Below, one piece after another: positions 16,426 through 23,890 of a stretch of 64,000 nt of DNA. The notes under the pieces are model-generated. The model was not told the DNA's origin. It did no database searches and saw only the letters and a list, made by a program, of their open reading frames with translations. The stretch's first letter is position 1. Every line of letters begins with the position of its first letter. Made by a program: the position numbers and the translations under genes. This stretch comes from Erysipelotrichaceae bacterium (lineage in GTDB: Bacteria; Bacillota_I; Bacilli_A; Erysipelotrichales; Erysipelotrichaceae): positions 1-64,000 of the forward strand of contig JAFQZR010000022.1 of assembly GCA_017405785.1 (NCBI GenBank). The letters run 5' to 3'.

Positions 16426-16830
16426 ATGAACAGAAATGACATTATTGAAAAGCTGAAGATGTTCCCATATGACAGTAAGGATTACTGGGTCATTACCGGA
16501 GCTGCCATGGTGCTTTACGGTATCAGGGAAGTAACCCATGACATTGACATGGGATGTACAGCGGATATGGCTGATAAGCTGGAAAAGGCAGGATATCTGT
16601 ATAAGATAACATCTGACGGAAACAGACGGTTTAAGATCGGCGATGACATCGAGGTTTTTGAAAACTGGCTTTTTGGCAAGGTTGTTTCTGTTGAGGGTAT
16701 ACCGGTTATCTCTATTAAAGGCCTGATTGAAATGAAACAGAAACTTGGACGTGAGAAGGATAAAAGGGATATAAGACTGATAGAGGAATACATTCACGGA
16801 ACAGAGAATGTTTGTGATATAGTTGAATAG
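16426..16830 (+). CDS. Nucleotidyltransferase-fold protein
   Basis: 134 residues resembling the AbiEii/DUF6036-type nucleotidyltransferase fold: the GAAMVLYGIREVTHDIDMG segment carries the small-residue loop and the DxD-like acidic pair, and ISIKGLIEMKQKLGREKD follows, as in that group. Such proteins often act as toxins or tRNA modifiers in toxin-antitoxin pairs, but no antitoxin or HEPN gene is adjacent. ATG 16426 is 8 bases after AAGAGG; ATG 16420 is only 2 bases away and is rejected. Confidence 0.7.
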   Translation: MNRNDIIEKLKMFPYDSKDYWVITGAAMVLYGIREVTHDIDMGCTADMADKLEKAGYLYKITSDGNRRFKIGDDIEVFENWLFGKVVSVEGIPVISIKGLIEMKQKLGREKDKRDIRLIEEYIHGTENVCDIVE

Positions 16831-16841
16831 AGGTGATGACA

Positions 16842-17174
16842 GTGTTATCAGGTATTATTTCAATCATAGCTAACGCTATATACATGTTTGTTCTGAATCT
16901 TCAGATATATACTGACAGAGCCATGATGTATAACGGTCAGTACAGAGAATGGAAGCGCAGTCCTGTGGGCCGTCTTCATGTGGCTGATAAGGACTGGCTG
17001 TATGTCGTACAGATCATACTGAGTGCCGTAAGTGTATTATCCGGCATTCTGGTTCTGATTGGGGTGAAGAAGGACATCGTCAGGCGTGTTCAGATCATCA
17101 GCCTGATTGCGGCTACTTTAATGTTTGTCATCATAATGATCGTCAGTGCCAACATTCATGCTGAGTATGCTTAA
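16842..17174 (+). CDS. Small three-TM protein, function unknown
   Basis: About 110 residues with TM segments near 2-20, 53-73 and 84-103, and a polar loop between the first two. GTG 16842 is chosen because the extended ribosome site AGAGGTGAT lies just before it, as AGAGGTGA does at the gene at 17624; ATG 16836 falls inside that site. Encoded after the nucleotidyltransferase gene and before the VOC gene, probably in one transcript. Confidence 0.6.
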   Translation: MLSGIISIIANAIYMFVLNLQIYTDRAMMYNGQYREWKRSPVGRLHVADKDWLYVVQIILSAVSVLSGILVLIGVKKDIVRRVQIISLIAATLMFVIIMIVSANIHAEYA

Positions 17175-17203
17175 AGAACTTGAAGAATACTGAGGGATGA
17201 TGT

Positions 17204-17614
17204 ATGAGGCTGGACGGTTTTGGCTTATTGGTCAATGACATGGGTAAGATGATCCGCTTTTACAGGGATGTACTTGGCTTTGAGATAAGGGAAGCTGAAG
17301 ATACAGAGAATGTATATCTGGTAAAGGACGGAACGTTATTCCTGTTATATGGCAGAGATGATTTTGAGAAGATGACACACAGGGAATATGAATACGTTAA
17401 GGGCATTAACGGCCATTTTGAACTGGCCCTGTATGTAGATACATTTGAAGAGGTTGACAAAGCGTACTGGGAAGCTGTCAAAAAGGGTGCCACAGGCATA
17501 ATGGAACCGACTCTGGAACCCTGGGGACAGAGAACCTGCTATATCGCTGATCCGGAAGGAAACCTGATTGAAATAGGATCCTGGAACCGACCTTATGAGG
17601 TTAAGGATCTATAG
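17204..17614 (+). CDS. VOC family protein, paralogue of the 186 gene
   Basis: 136 residues, same length as and clearly a copy of the VOC protein at 186: the opening MRLDGFG, MIRFYRDVLGFEI, the central VYLVKDGTLFLLYGR, and GQRTCYIADPEGNLIEI are shared. Changes cluster in the middle third (about 50-105). Both copies are followed by a GNAT gene, but those GNATs are not close relatives of each other. The substrate is unknown. Confidence 0.85.
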   Translation: MRLDGFGLLVNDMGKMIRFYRDVLGFEIREAEDTENVYLVKDGTLFLLYGRDDFEKMTHREYEYVKGINGHFELALYVDTFEEVDKAYWEAVKKGATGIMEPTLEPWGQRTCYIADPEGNLIEIGSWNRPYEVKDL

Positions 17615-17623
17615 AGGTGAAAC

Positions 17624-18076
17624 ATGGATTTTCTGAATACTGATTTTCTGGAAAACGATGAAATAAAGCTGACAGTGGATAGACTGAGTGAGGGTGATCC
17701 CGTTAGAAACTGGGTGCCTGCCTATCATTTCTTTATCTGTGATAAGGAAGGCAATGAAATGGGTTACTGTGACCTGAGGATAGGCTATAATGAGCTTCTT
17801 TACTATGGCGGACATATCGGTTATGGCGTCAGGGAAGAGTACAGAGGTCATCACTATGCGGCTAAGGCCTGCCAACTGCTGTTTGAACTGGCCAGAAAGC
17901 ACGACATGAAGTATCTGTATATAACCTGTAATCCGGACAACTGGCCTTCCAGAAGAACTCTTATGTATCTTGGCGGAGAACTGGTAGAAATAGCCGAATT
18001 GCCTCAAGACAACGACATGAGAGTTGAAAGCGGTGAGACTCATAAGTGCATCTTCAGATTTGATCTGGGAGAATAA
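17624..18076 (+). CDS. GNAT family N-acetyltransferase
   Basis: 150 residues. Motif A is YRGHHYAAKACQLLFELA (about 77-94), a slightly divergent form; LYITCNPDNWPSRRTLMYLG matches the tail of RimJ/RimL-type enzymes acting on amino groups. AGAGGTGAAAC precedes the ATG. It begins 9 bases after the VOC gene and is followed 2 bases later by another GNAT. Confidence 0.85.
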   Translation: MDFLNTDFLENDEIKLTVDRLSEGDPVRNWVPAYHFFICDKEGNEMGYCDLRIGYNELLYYGGHIGYGVREEYRGHHYAAKACQLLFELARKHDMKYLYITCNPDNWPSRRTLMYLGGELVEIAELPQDNDMRVESGETHKCIFRFDLGE

Positions 18077-18078
18077 AG

Positions 18079-18564
18079 ATGCTGATCAGAAAAGCCGGCA
18101 GTGAGGAACTGCTGAAACTGTGGGGATATGATGATGTAGAAAAGGCATCACCTACAGCCAGATTCTTCTGTCAGAACATTTCTTCGGAAAATGCGGTTTT
18201 CTGGACTGTAGATAATGATGGAGAACTGATAGGAGAACTGTATGCTTTTGAGGATATAGAAGAAGACAGAGATTTTGCGAACGGAAAAGATACGGCTTAT
18301 CTGTGTGCCTTCAGAATCAGGAAAGACTACAGAGGTCAGGGTCTGGGCACACGGTTAATGGAAACGGTGATCTCTGACCTTAGGGATAAGGGTTTCAGAT
18401 TTGTTACAATAGGGGCAGATGATTCAGAGCATATAGAAATGTATGAACACATGGGATTCAGTGAAGAAGTAAAGATCTGTTATACAGACCCATGCGCCAG
18501 AGATGAGAACATGGAACCCCAGAAAGAACCAAATGGTTACATGTTACTGAGAAGAAAAATATAA
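18079..18564 (+). CDS. GNAT family N-acetyltransferase
   Basis: 161 residues with motif A YRGQGLGTRLMETVIS (about 92-107), preceded by AYLCAFRIRK and followed by EHIEMYEHMGFSEE. It is tightly coupled to the previous GNAT. The N-terminus (RKAGSEELLKLWGYDD) is unlike its neighbour, so this is not a tandem copy. Confidence 0.86.
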   Translation: MLIRKAGSEELLKLWGYDDVEKASPTARFFCQNISSENAVFWTVDNDGELIGELYAFEDIEEDRDFANGKDTAYLCAFRIRKDYRGQGLGTRLMETVISDLRDKGFRFVTIGADDSEHIEMYEHMGFSEEVKICYTDPCARDENMEPQKEPNGYMLLRRKI

Positions 18565-18596
18565 TAGCTGGGAAGGTTTATTTTGGAGGTAATTAT

Positions 18597-18800
18597 ATGA
18601 TATTCAAGAAGATTGACAAGGCCATCAGAAAGTGGCTGTATGGCAATAATGAAGAGATAATGGAAAATGAAGGGCAGGAAATTGCCAAGACTTATCTCTA
18701 CGGAAACATCGCTGATACCACACATCGCAGCCAGAAAAAACGCAATGAAACTTTAAACGAGATGTTCGGAGATCATAAGGACAGTCATGACACTTACTGA
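18597..18800 (+). CDS. Small hydrophilic protein, function unknown
   Basis: 67 residues, charged, probably helical, no TM and no recognised motif. The start has a good TTGGAGGTAATTAT site. Its end overlaps the next gene by 14 bases, which supports translation as a real gene. It may be an accessory to the pyrophosphatase-like fusion, but this is a guess. Confidence 0.6.
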   Translation: MIFKKIDKAIRKWLYGNNEEIMENEGQEIAKTYLYGNIADTTHRSQKKRNETLNEMFGDHKDSHDTY

Positions 18801-19557
18801 TGTCATAGGAAAAAGAGTAACTGTAATAATTGACAGGCCGTTAGGCAGTTATCATCCTGAATATCCGGACATGTATTATCCGGTTAATTACGGATATGTT
18901 GAGAATGTCATGGCCCAGGATGGTGAACCTCAGGATATCTATGTGCTGGGTGTTGATGTACCTGTTGAGGTATTTGAAGGTGTTATCATTGCGGTAGTGC
19001 ATCGCGATGATGATGTTGAAGAAAAATGGGTGGCTGCTCCTGAAGGAATAAGCTTTACGGCGGATGAGATAATGGAGCAGATCAGCTTTACTGAAAAGTA
19101 TTACAGGTCATTTGTGATAATGGATAATAAGGTAACCAAAATCGTTGATAACATGATCAGCTGGGCCAAGAGCAGACTTGGTGATACCAATTACTGCGGT
19201 ATGTGTCTGGCTTTCATTGAGGATGCTCTGGAGCAGAGTAATAACATCGAGATTTTCGGCGGTGACTGTGCCAGGGAATCATATGAAATATACAGCGATG
19301 CCTTACAGACAGGTTTACCTGAACGAGGAGCTTTTGTCTTCTATGACTGTCTGTGTATTGATGAAGGAAAACCGGTAAACTGGGGACACTGCGGCATCTG
19401 TTTAGGTGAAGGCCGTATTATTCACTGCTGGGATAAGGTCAGAATAGATGATTATCTGGCAGTTGAAAATCTGAGAGCTCCTTCAGGTGATCATCCCAGG
19501 TATCTGGGGTGGGTACCTGTTGAAAGGGTATTGCGGACTGTAAAGGAAGATAACTAA
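18787..19557 (+). CDS. Inorganic-pyrophosphatase-like domain fused to a NlpC/P60- or CHAP-like domain
   Basis: 256 residues. Residues 1-115 match the short soluble pyrophosphatase-like proteins of Bacillota: DRPLGSYHP, YYPVNYGYV, DGEPQDIYVLG (the family I metal-binding DGxPxD pattern) and AVVHRDDDVEEKWV. Residues 120-250 resemble a papain-like cysteine peptidase or amidase: C137/C140 in YCGMCLAF and a histidine in WGHCGICLGEG followed by IIHCW. No signal peptide is present, so the second domain is cytoplasmic and unlikely to act on the cell wall. The pairing is uncommon; its joint substrate is unknown. Confidence 0.75.
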   Translation: MTLTDVIGKRVTVIIDRPLGSYHPEYPDMYYPVNYGYVENVMAQDGEPQDIYVLGVDVPVEVFEGVIIAVVHRDDDVEEKWVAAPEGISFTADEIMEQISFTEKYYRSFVIMDNKVTKIVDNMISWAKSRLGDTNYCGMCLAFIEDALEQSNNIEIFGGDCARESYEIYSDALQTGLPERGAFVFYDCLCIDEGKPVNWGHCGICLGEGRIIHCWDKVRIDDYLAVENLRAPSGDHPRYLGWVPVERVLRTVKEDN

Positions 19558-19559
19558 TA

Positions 19560-19583
19560 AAAAGACCCGATTGGGTCTTTTGT
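19560..19583. terminator. Bidirectional terminator
   Basis: Stem AAAGACCC/GGGTCTTT with loop GATT, T-run on the plus side and A-run on the other. The fusion gene and the kinase-like gene converge here. Confidence 0.85.
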
Positions 19584-19587
19584 GTTG

Positions 19588-20139
19588 TTATAAGTTAAAT
19601 GTTTCCTTGATGAGCTGAGCCACTTCCCGGGCAGATTTATCAGTATTTTCTATCCTTAGATAATTGTCAAAGGTTATCTCACCCGGATAGCTGACACAGC
19701 GGAAATTACTGTCATCTCTCAGAAGGCGCTGATTGGAAACTTCCAGGTCTTTCTTTGACGGTTTGTGCTTCAGACGGTTTTCCGTAATGTTTCGCTGTAA
19801 TCTTACTTCCTGAGGGGCAATGAGTTCAACGAAATAGAATTCAGTTCCGTAAGGTTCAAAGAAGCTTTTGACATGTTCAAGATAGTTCCAGTCGTTTTCC
19901 TGATCGAAGGCCATCATCATGGTGAAGATCATACCGTAGTTATCAGAAGCGGCAAAGTTTCTGAAGATGACATCACGCAGTTCAATGATGGTTTTGGGTT
20001 CAAAGTATCCGAAGATTTCAATTACCGGTTCAATGGTCATGTGATTATGAAAAAGCCTCAGGTCAGTTATCTTCATCAGCTGTTGACCTACGGTCATTTT
20101 TCCTACTGCTGCATCACCTAATATGAATACCAGTTTCAT
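19588..20139 (-). CDS. P-loop kinase-like protein
   Basis: 183 residues with an N-terminal Walker A motif GDAAVGKMTVG (about 8-18) and the layout of the shikimate-kinase/AAA-type small nucleotide-binding proteins: a central acidic LIAPQEVRLQRN and a late FDNYLRIENTDKS. It probably phosphorylates a small molecule; the substrate is unknown. AGGAG lies 8 bases before the ATG and the gene follows the GNAT stop by 1 base, so it is the last gene of a minus-strand operon starting at 21517. Confidence 0.8.
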   Translation of the reverse strand: MKLVFILGDAAVGKMTVGQQLMKITDLRLFHNHMTIEPVIEIFGYFEPKTIIELRDVIFRNFAASDNYGMIFTMMMAFDQENDWNYLEHVKSFFEPYGTEFYFVELIAPQEVRLQRNITENRLKHKPSKKDLEVSNQRLLRDDSNFRCVSYPGEITFDNYLRIENTDKSAREVAQLIKETFNL

Positions 20140-20140
20140 A

Positions 20141-20623
20141 CTACGATCTCCTGTAAACCATTCTTATTTCCACGGCTTTCAGCCTTGGATCTGTCAGTTC
20201 ATTGCCGTCAGCGACAAATCCGCATTTCTGGTAGAAACGGATGGCTCTTTTATTCTCCTTAAGTACCCATAAAGTGATCTCATCGTACTTACTCAGCTTT
20301 TCCAGCCGGGCCTTCATCAGCTGCTGGCTGACACCCTTGCCGTAATACTCAGGGAGTACATACATTGAAAAGATCTCACCGATTTCCGGTACATCAGGGC
20401 GTGTTCCGCATCCGGTAAATCCGACCACACGGTCATCATCTTTGGCAATAATGATGTTATCGGGCCATCTGAAGGCAACTTCTTCACATTTTTCCAGAGA
20501 AAGAGTGTCAAGATATTCCCGGCTTATTAATCCTGGATAGGCATCATGCCAGCATCTCCAGACTACCAGAGCCTTTCCCCTAATTTCTTCCTCTGTTTCC
20601 ATTTTCTTTATGGTTATTGTCAT
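20141..20623 (-). CDS. GNAT family N-acetyltransferase
   Basis: 160 residues with motif A YYGKGVSQQLMKARLE (about 97-112), preceded by GEIFSMYVLPE and closed by RAIRFYQKCGFVADG. The N-terminal half is typical of the acetyltransferases that include RimI-like proteins. It begins 3 bases after the stop of the 20627 gene with only a weak ribosome site, so it probably depends on coupled translation. Confidence 0.86.
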   Translation of the reverse strand: MTITIKKMETEEEIRGKALVVWRCWHDAYPGLISREYLDTLSLEKCEEVAFRWPDNIIIAKDDDRVVGFTGCGTRPDVPEIGEIFSMYVLPEYYGKGVSQQLMKARLEKLSKYDEITLWVLKENKRAIRFYQKCGFVADGNELTDPRLKAVEIRMVYRRS

Positions 20624-20626
20624 AAA

Positions 20627-21280
20627 CTACTCAAATCCGAAAAACTCTTTCAATCCTTCTTTTTCCTTCAGCATTTCAGCTGTGAAGCCGTAATGGGCGG
20701 CTGCGGCCAGGCAGACAACATTCTCCAGAAACTCATCGTATGGCAATCTGTGCCATTCTTCAGGTATTTCTCTATGAATGGTTCCGCCATCATTATGACC
20801 GCCTCCCCACCACCAGGCTTCATCAAGTTCGGCTTCATAGGTGCCGTCATCCATCTTGTTGAAGGCATACCATGAACACCATTCACGCATACCTTCCGGT
20901 GTATTAGGTCCTTCATTATGAGGTGCATCATGACGCAGAGGGGAATAGTCAGGTTCGTTTTCCTGGGCATTACGGCGGTATACCGTGTAGCGTTCACCTG
21001 TTTCCTGCGGACGGCGTTCCAGTCTGACCGGTCCATCCTGATAGATGATGTGCTTTCTTTCCTTTACACGGTTTTCTTCCTTAATGATATCGGTAAATGG
21101 CTTTATTCCTCTTTTGGCGTTTCTTTCCTTATCAAGCTTCAGGGCCTTAAGCTCCCGCTCCAGGTCCCAGGGACTGCCCCAGCCCGTGGTGTATGATACT
21201 GAATGGTCCGAAAAGACGTAGTAATAACCAACGGCTTTATCGTTGTAGAATACTTCATAATCATCTTTGATATATCTCAT
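20627..21280 (-). CDS. Unknown cytoplasmic protein, Trp-rich C-terminus
   Basis: 217 residues, no TM or signal peptide. The N-terminal 60 residues are basic and helical; the C-terminal part is aromatic, with MREWCSWYAF, EAWWWGGGHND and EEWHRLPYDEF. I do not recognise a family. Its place directly after an Imm32-like gene raises an effector/immunity or surface-defence reading, but there is no catalytic motif to support it. GAGGAA precedes the ATG. Confidence 0.65.
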   Translation of the reverse strand: MRYIKDDYEVFYNDKAVGYYYVFSDHSVSYTTGWGSPWDLERELKALKLDKERNAKRGIKPFTDIIKEENRVKERKHIIYQDGPVRLERRPQETGERYTVYRRNAQENEPDYSPLRHDAPHNEGPNTPEGMREWCSWYAFNKMDDGTYEAELDEAWWWGGGHNDGGTIHREIPEEWHRLPYDEFLENVVCLAAAAHYGFTAEMLKEKEGLKEFFGFE

Positions 21281-21289
21281 GATTATTCC

Positions 21290-21517
21290 TCACCTGAATC
21301 TGATTGGTCCGGTCTTTTCAACAATCAGTTCTGTGGAACCTTCTTCCAGAGAATTGTCCTGATCATAGTGGATGTGATCTCCCGGAAGGGTTTCTGCCAG
21401 AGCAGTGAACTGCTGTGCCAGAGAAAGAAGTCCTTCTCTGTTGGCACTGATGACAACAGCTCCGCATTCATCAACTTTTACGTTTATTTCGAATCCTTCT
21501 ACCCATTCAATGTTCAT
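21290..21517 (-). CDS. Imm32-like small protein
   Basis: 75 residues with the pattern seen in Imm32 immunity proteins: VVISANREGLLSLAQQF, then GDHIHYDQDNSLEEGSTELIVEK. Imm32 members are predicted to neutralise polymorphic toxins. No toxin-like gene is seen beside it, so it could instead act in another setting. The start has the site AGGTGAT. It is the first gene of a minus-strand group. Confidence 0.55.
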   Translation of the reverse strand: MNIEWVEGFEINVKVDECGAVVISANREGLLSLAQQFTALAETLPGDHIHYDQDNSLEEGSTELIVEKTGPIRFR

Positions 21518-21554
21518 AATATCACCTGCATTCTATGAGGATATTTTAACACAG

Positions 21555-21580
21555 AAAAAAAGATCCATCATCAGATGGAC
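21555..21580 (-). terminator. Rho-independent terminator for the 21611 gene
   Basis: On the minus strand, stem TCCATC/GATGGA with a four-base loop followed by seven T. It separates the DUF7010-like operon from the Imm32 operon. Confidence 0.8.
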
Positions 21581-21610
21581 CGTTCTTCATTTGAAGTAAT
21601 ATGTGCTGTT

Positions 21611-22132
21611 TTACTTCAGTTCCTGAAACAGCAGGATGACAAATACTATCTCTATGGCTATCATTGAGCATGAGATGATAAGACTGTTGAACATCAAACC
21701 GAGTGCTAAAGCAATAAACGGAATGGCAATCGCAAAGATCATGTAGGCCTTTGACTTATACAGCCATGAGTAAGGCAGCAGGTGAGCTCCGAAGACCATG
21801 GCATATACCATGACCATCTTATCAGGAACAGCACCGTATACCCACATAACTATCAGCAGATAAAGTATCTGATTCATGGTGAACAGAAAACCCAAGTTAC
21901 CCAATGGATTTTGTTTGGAAAAGATGTCAACCTTCAGCAGTTTGCCGGTGACCCAGGCAATAGGCAGTAAGGGACAGGCACAGCAGAATGTCAGCATGTT
22001 TCTGGTCATAACCGGCAGATCAAGCGCCGATACGATGGCGATCAAAGCCCAGATTATTACCGATCCGATGATGTAGGGCAGACCCTTTTTCTGCTGAGAC
22101 ATGATGTCCTGTCTTAATTCTTCCAAGTTCAT
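21611..22132 (-). CDS. DUF7010-like membrane protein
   Basis: 173 residues with five or six TM helices. Sequence features are LEELRQDIMSQQKKGLPYI at the N-terminus, then LTFCCACPLLPIAWVTGK, then VYAMVFGAHLLPYSWLYKSK, the pattern I associate with DUF7010 proteins (function unknown). ATG 22132 follows GGAGGTAAAAGCT; the in-frame ATG at 22147 is part of that ribosome site. It is the third gene after the XRE regulator. Confidence 0.7.
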   Translation of the reverse strand: MNLEELRQDIMSQQKKGLPYIIGSVIIWALIAIVSALDLPVMTRNMLTFCCACPLLPIAWVTGKLLKVDIFSKQNPLGNLGFLFTMNQILYLLIVMWVYGAVPDKMVMVYAMVFGAHLLPYSWLYKSKAYMIFAIAIPFIALALGLMFNSLIISCSMIAIEIVFVILLFQELK

Positions 22133-22167
22133 AGCTTTTACCTCCATCAGGTATCTTTATAAGTATA

Positions 22168-22326
22168 CTACAGATTAGTTCTTGTTTTAATAATTCCAAT
22201 TATTATCAGTGCCAGGGCAATCAGATAGAAAATGATGGCCAGCAGGTTAGGCAGTTTCCAGAAGTAACGGTCGACAACTGTGATTATGGCTCCCAGTACG
22301 ACTCCGATTATGACCAGGATATTCAT
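22168..22326 (-). CDS. Very small two-TM protein (52 residues)
   Basis: The open frame MNILVIIGVVLGAIITVV followed by DRYFWKLPNLL and a second hydrophobic stretch (AIIFYLIALALIIIGII) ends KTRTNL. The ATG overlaps the TGA of the XRE gene (ATGA), and AGAGGTACTGACAG supplies the ribosome site. The coupling and amphipathic layout argue for a real gene. It probably sits in the membrane with its two neighbours. Function unknown. Confidence 0.7.
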   Translation of the reverse strand: MNILVIIGVVLGAIITVVDRYFWKLPNLLAIIFYLIALALIIIGIIKTRTNL

Positions 22327-22844
22327 CTGTCAGTACCTCTGACTTTGGAAAGCAGTCTCATCTTATTCTCTCTGAGTTTGGCAGCATTTCTGCCAGTGAA
22401 GATCACACCTAAGATGATCATGCCGAAGGCAATGCCCAATCCAAAGCTTCCTATTGCTTCATAAGGAGCAGTTGTTTCCAGGCCCAGCACATTGATCACC
22501 AGGAAGGCGGCAAAGCCGATTCCTCCGGCAATGAACAGCCAGTGCATCCTGTTTAACAGTCTTGTCTTCTCTTCGTTACTGTAATCAGCAACCTGTAATA
22601 CGGTTTCCTTTAATTCTTCATTCATACGCTCACTTTTCCTTTCTCCGTTAAGAATTTCACGGAGGTCAGTTTCGTATAAGTCAGACAGTTCAATGAGAAT
22701 GTCCATGTCAGGAAGGTTGCTGCCGGTTTCCCAGCGCGATACCGTACGGCGGGCAACACCCAGTTTTTCTGCCAACTGTTCCTGCGTTAATCCTTTTTCC
22801 TTACGTAATTCCTGAAGGAATGATCCCATCTTTACAATGTTCAT
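22323..22844 (-). CDS. XRE-family regulator with a C-terminal membrane anchor
   Basis: 173 residues. The helix-turn-helix at about 10-65 reads LRKEKGLTQEQLAEKLGVARRTVSRWETGSNLPD. A linker follows, then two hydrophobic segments at about 108-128 and 136-158. Membrane-anchored XRE proteins of this size are common in Bacillota and are thought to sense envelope conditions. The ribosome site AAAGGAGGT precedes the ATG. Dyads at 22875-22885 and 22896-22926 upstream could be autoregulatory operators. Confidence 0.85.
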   Translation of the reverse strand: MNIVKMGSFLQELRKEKGLTQEQLAEKLGVARRTVSRWETGSNLPDMDILIELSDLYETDLREILNGERKSERMNEELKETVLQVADYSNEEKTRLLNRMHWLFIAGGIGFAAFLVINVLGLETTAPYEAIGSFGLGIAFGMIILGVIFTGRNAAKLRENKMRLLSKVRGTDR

Positions 22845-22874
22845 AGTCCAATGACCTCCTTTACGGCTTCAGCA

Positions 22875-22885
22875 TAACGCCGTTA
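22875..22885 (-). promoter_or_regulatory. Dyad upstream of the XRE gene
   Basis: TAACG-C-CGTTA, five-base arms about one central base, between the likely transcript start and the ribosome site of the XRE gene. It has the size of an XRE-type operator. Inference only. Confidence 0.35.
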
Positions 22886-22895
22886 CCTCTGACTT

Positions 22896-22926
22896 AACAG
22901 GACACAAAGTGAGCAAACGTCCTGTT
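22896..22926 (-). repeat. Inverted repeat upstream of the XRE gene
   Basis: Perfect arms AACAGGAC and GTCCTGTT separated by 15 bases. It lies about 55-80 bases upstream of the XRE start, where a promoter or operator would be expected. It could also act as a hairpin for the convergent or neighbouring transcript. Confidence 0.5.
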
Positions 22927-22931
22927 TCGTT

Positions 22932-22953
22932 AAATGAGACATGCGATGTCTCA
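22932..22953 (-). terminator. Hairpin at the methyltransferase stop, probable weak terminator
   Basis: An eight-pair stem TGAGACAT/ATGTCTCA with a three-base loop, overlapping the TGA stop (22951-22953) of the methyltransferase gene. Only three T follow on the minus strand, so termination may be partial. Confidence 0.45.
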
Positions 22954-23748
22954 CAGTTTTACTTCAATTTCAGGTTTTCTGGCAGCTATCAGGAAGCGGT
23001 GAATGGTACCTTCAATCTTTCCTTCCTTTTCAATGGTTTTCTGCATCTTAAGCAGACTGTCAAAGCAGTTATCTACCGAGAAACCCGGGAATTCCCATTC
23101 AATGATATGGGCAAACCAGACAAAGGCCCCTGTATCATAGAAGCAGATGGGACGGAAGGCTTCATCAGTCTGTAATATTTCAAAGCCTTCATCTTCAAAG
23201 GACTTCTTCCGGATTGACAGGGTGTTATCAGGGAAAGGAACCGGCAGTCCCGGTAATACCATTTCCACCAGTTCTCGGTCATTGTAAGCTCCAACCTGCT
23301 GAGTTATGAACAGTCCTCCCGGTTTCAGTAATCGTTTGATCTCAACAGGATCAAAGTCTCCGTGACGGTTGATCATGATGTCAAATGATTCGTCAGGGAA
23401 TGGTATATGTGATGTATCGCTGCATTCTCTTAAGTCTATTCCCAGAGGAATCAGGGTTTCCTTACACAGTTCAACATTAGGCGGATAACCTTCGGTAGCT
23501 GAAGTGTTGCGGTAAGGATGATTCAATGATAACAGGAATTCACCGCCGCCTGTATCGTAATCAAGCAGCTTCATGTCATCATTAAGATACTCTTTTATGA
23601 CTGAATAGTAATCCCACGGTAATGTCTCTTCTTCATTATAACGATCGTTTATATGAGAAAAATCCCATCCTCTGATATGGGCGATGTCTTCTTCCTGTTT
23701 CCACAGGGCTTTTAACTGTTCTTCAGTCATTTTGTCTTTTTCTGTCAT
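22951..23748 (-). CDS. Class I SAM-dependent methyltransferase
   Basis: 265 residues. The SAM-binding motif I is LLDYDTGGGEFLLSL (about 60-74), followed by the acidic segment SATEGYPPNV, PFPDESFDIMINRHGDF (motif IV region) and LKPGGLFITQQVG (motif V-like). The N-terminal WKQEEDIAHIRGWDFSHI is typical of Bacillota small-molecule methyltransferases. The substrate is unknown. No clear ribosome site precedes the ATG. Confidence 0.82.
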   Translation of the reverse strand: MTEKDKMTEEQLKALWKQEEDIAHIRGWDFSHINDRYNEEETLPWDYYSVIKEYLNDDMKLLDYDTGGGEFLLSLNHPYRNTSATEGYPPNVELCKETLIPLGIDLRECSDTSHIPFPDESFDIMINRHGDFDPVEIKRLLKPGGLFITQQVGAYNDRELVEMVLPGLPVPFPDNTLSIRKKSFEDEGFEILQTDEAFRPICFYDTGAFVWFAHIIEWEFPGFSVDNCFDSLLKMQKTIEKEGKIEGTIHRFLIAARKPEIEVKL

Positions 23749-23791
23749 TTCTGTTTTGCTTTAAGCCTTTGAAGATATTGTAACACACAGA

Positions 23792-23835
23792 TGGGACGAA
23801 AATGAGACAAAAACGGGACGGAAACGGGACTTACT
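23792..23835. repeat. Tandem 11-base imperfect repeat, four units
   Basis: Four head-to-tail units: TGGGACGAAAA, TGAGACAAAAA, CGGGACGGAAA and CGGGACTTACT. It lies between divergent genes, ending at the minus 35 of the 23891 gene. An 11-base period is about one helical turn, as expected of stacked regulator sites. Confidence 0.6.
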
Positions 23836-23864
23836 TGTTAAGGGTTTTATCCAGGGTGTATACT
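23835..23864 (+). promoter_or_regulatory. Promoter of the 23891 gene
   Basis: TTGTTA (23835-23840), an 18-base spacer and TATACT (23859-23864). The tandem 11-base repeat directly precedes the minus 35. Confidence 0.6.
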
Positions 23865-23890
23865 TATAATTGGAAAAGAGGTTTTTTATA

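Noticed and set aside
16426-17174. Nucleotidyltransferase plus membrane protein as a toxin-antitoxin pair
   Set aside because: The neighbour is a three-TM protein, not a HEPN or AbiEi-like antitoxin, so the pairing is unsupported.
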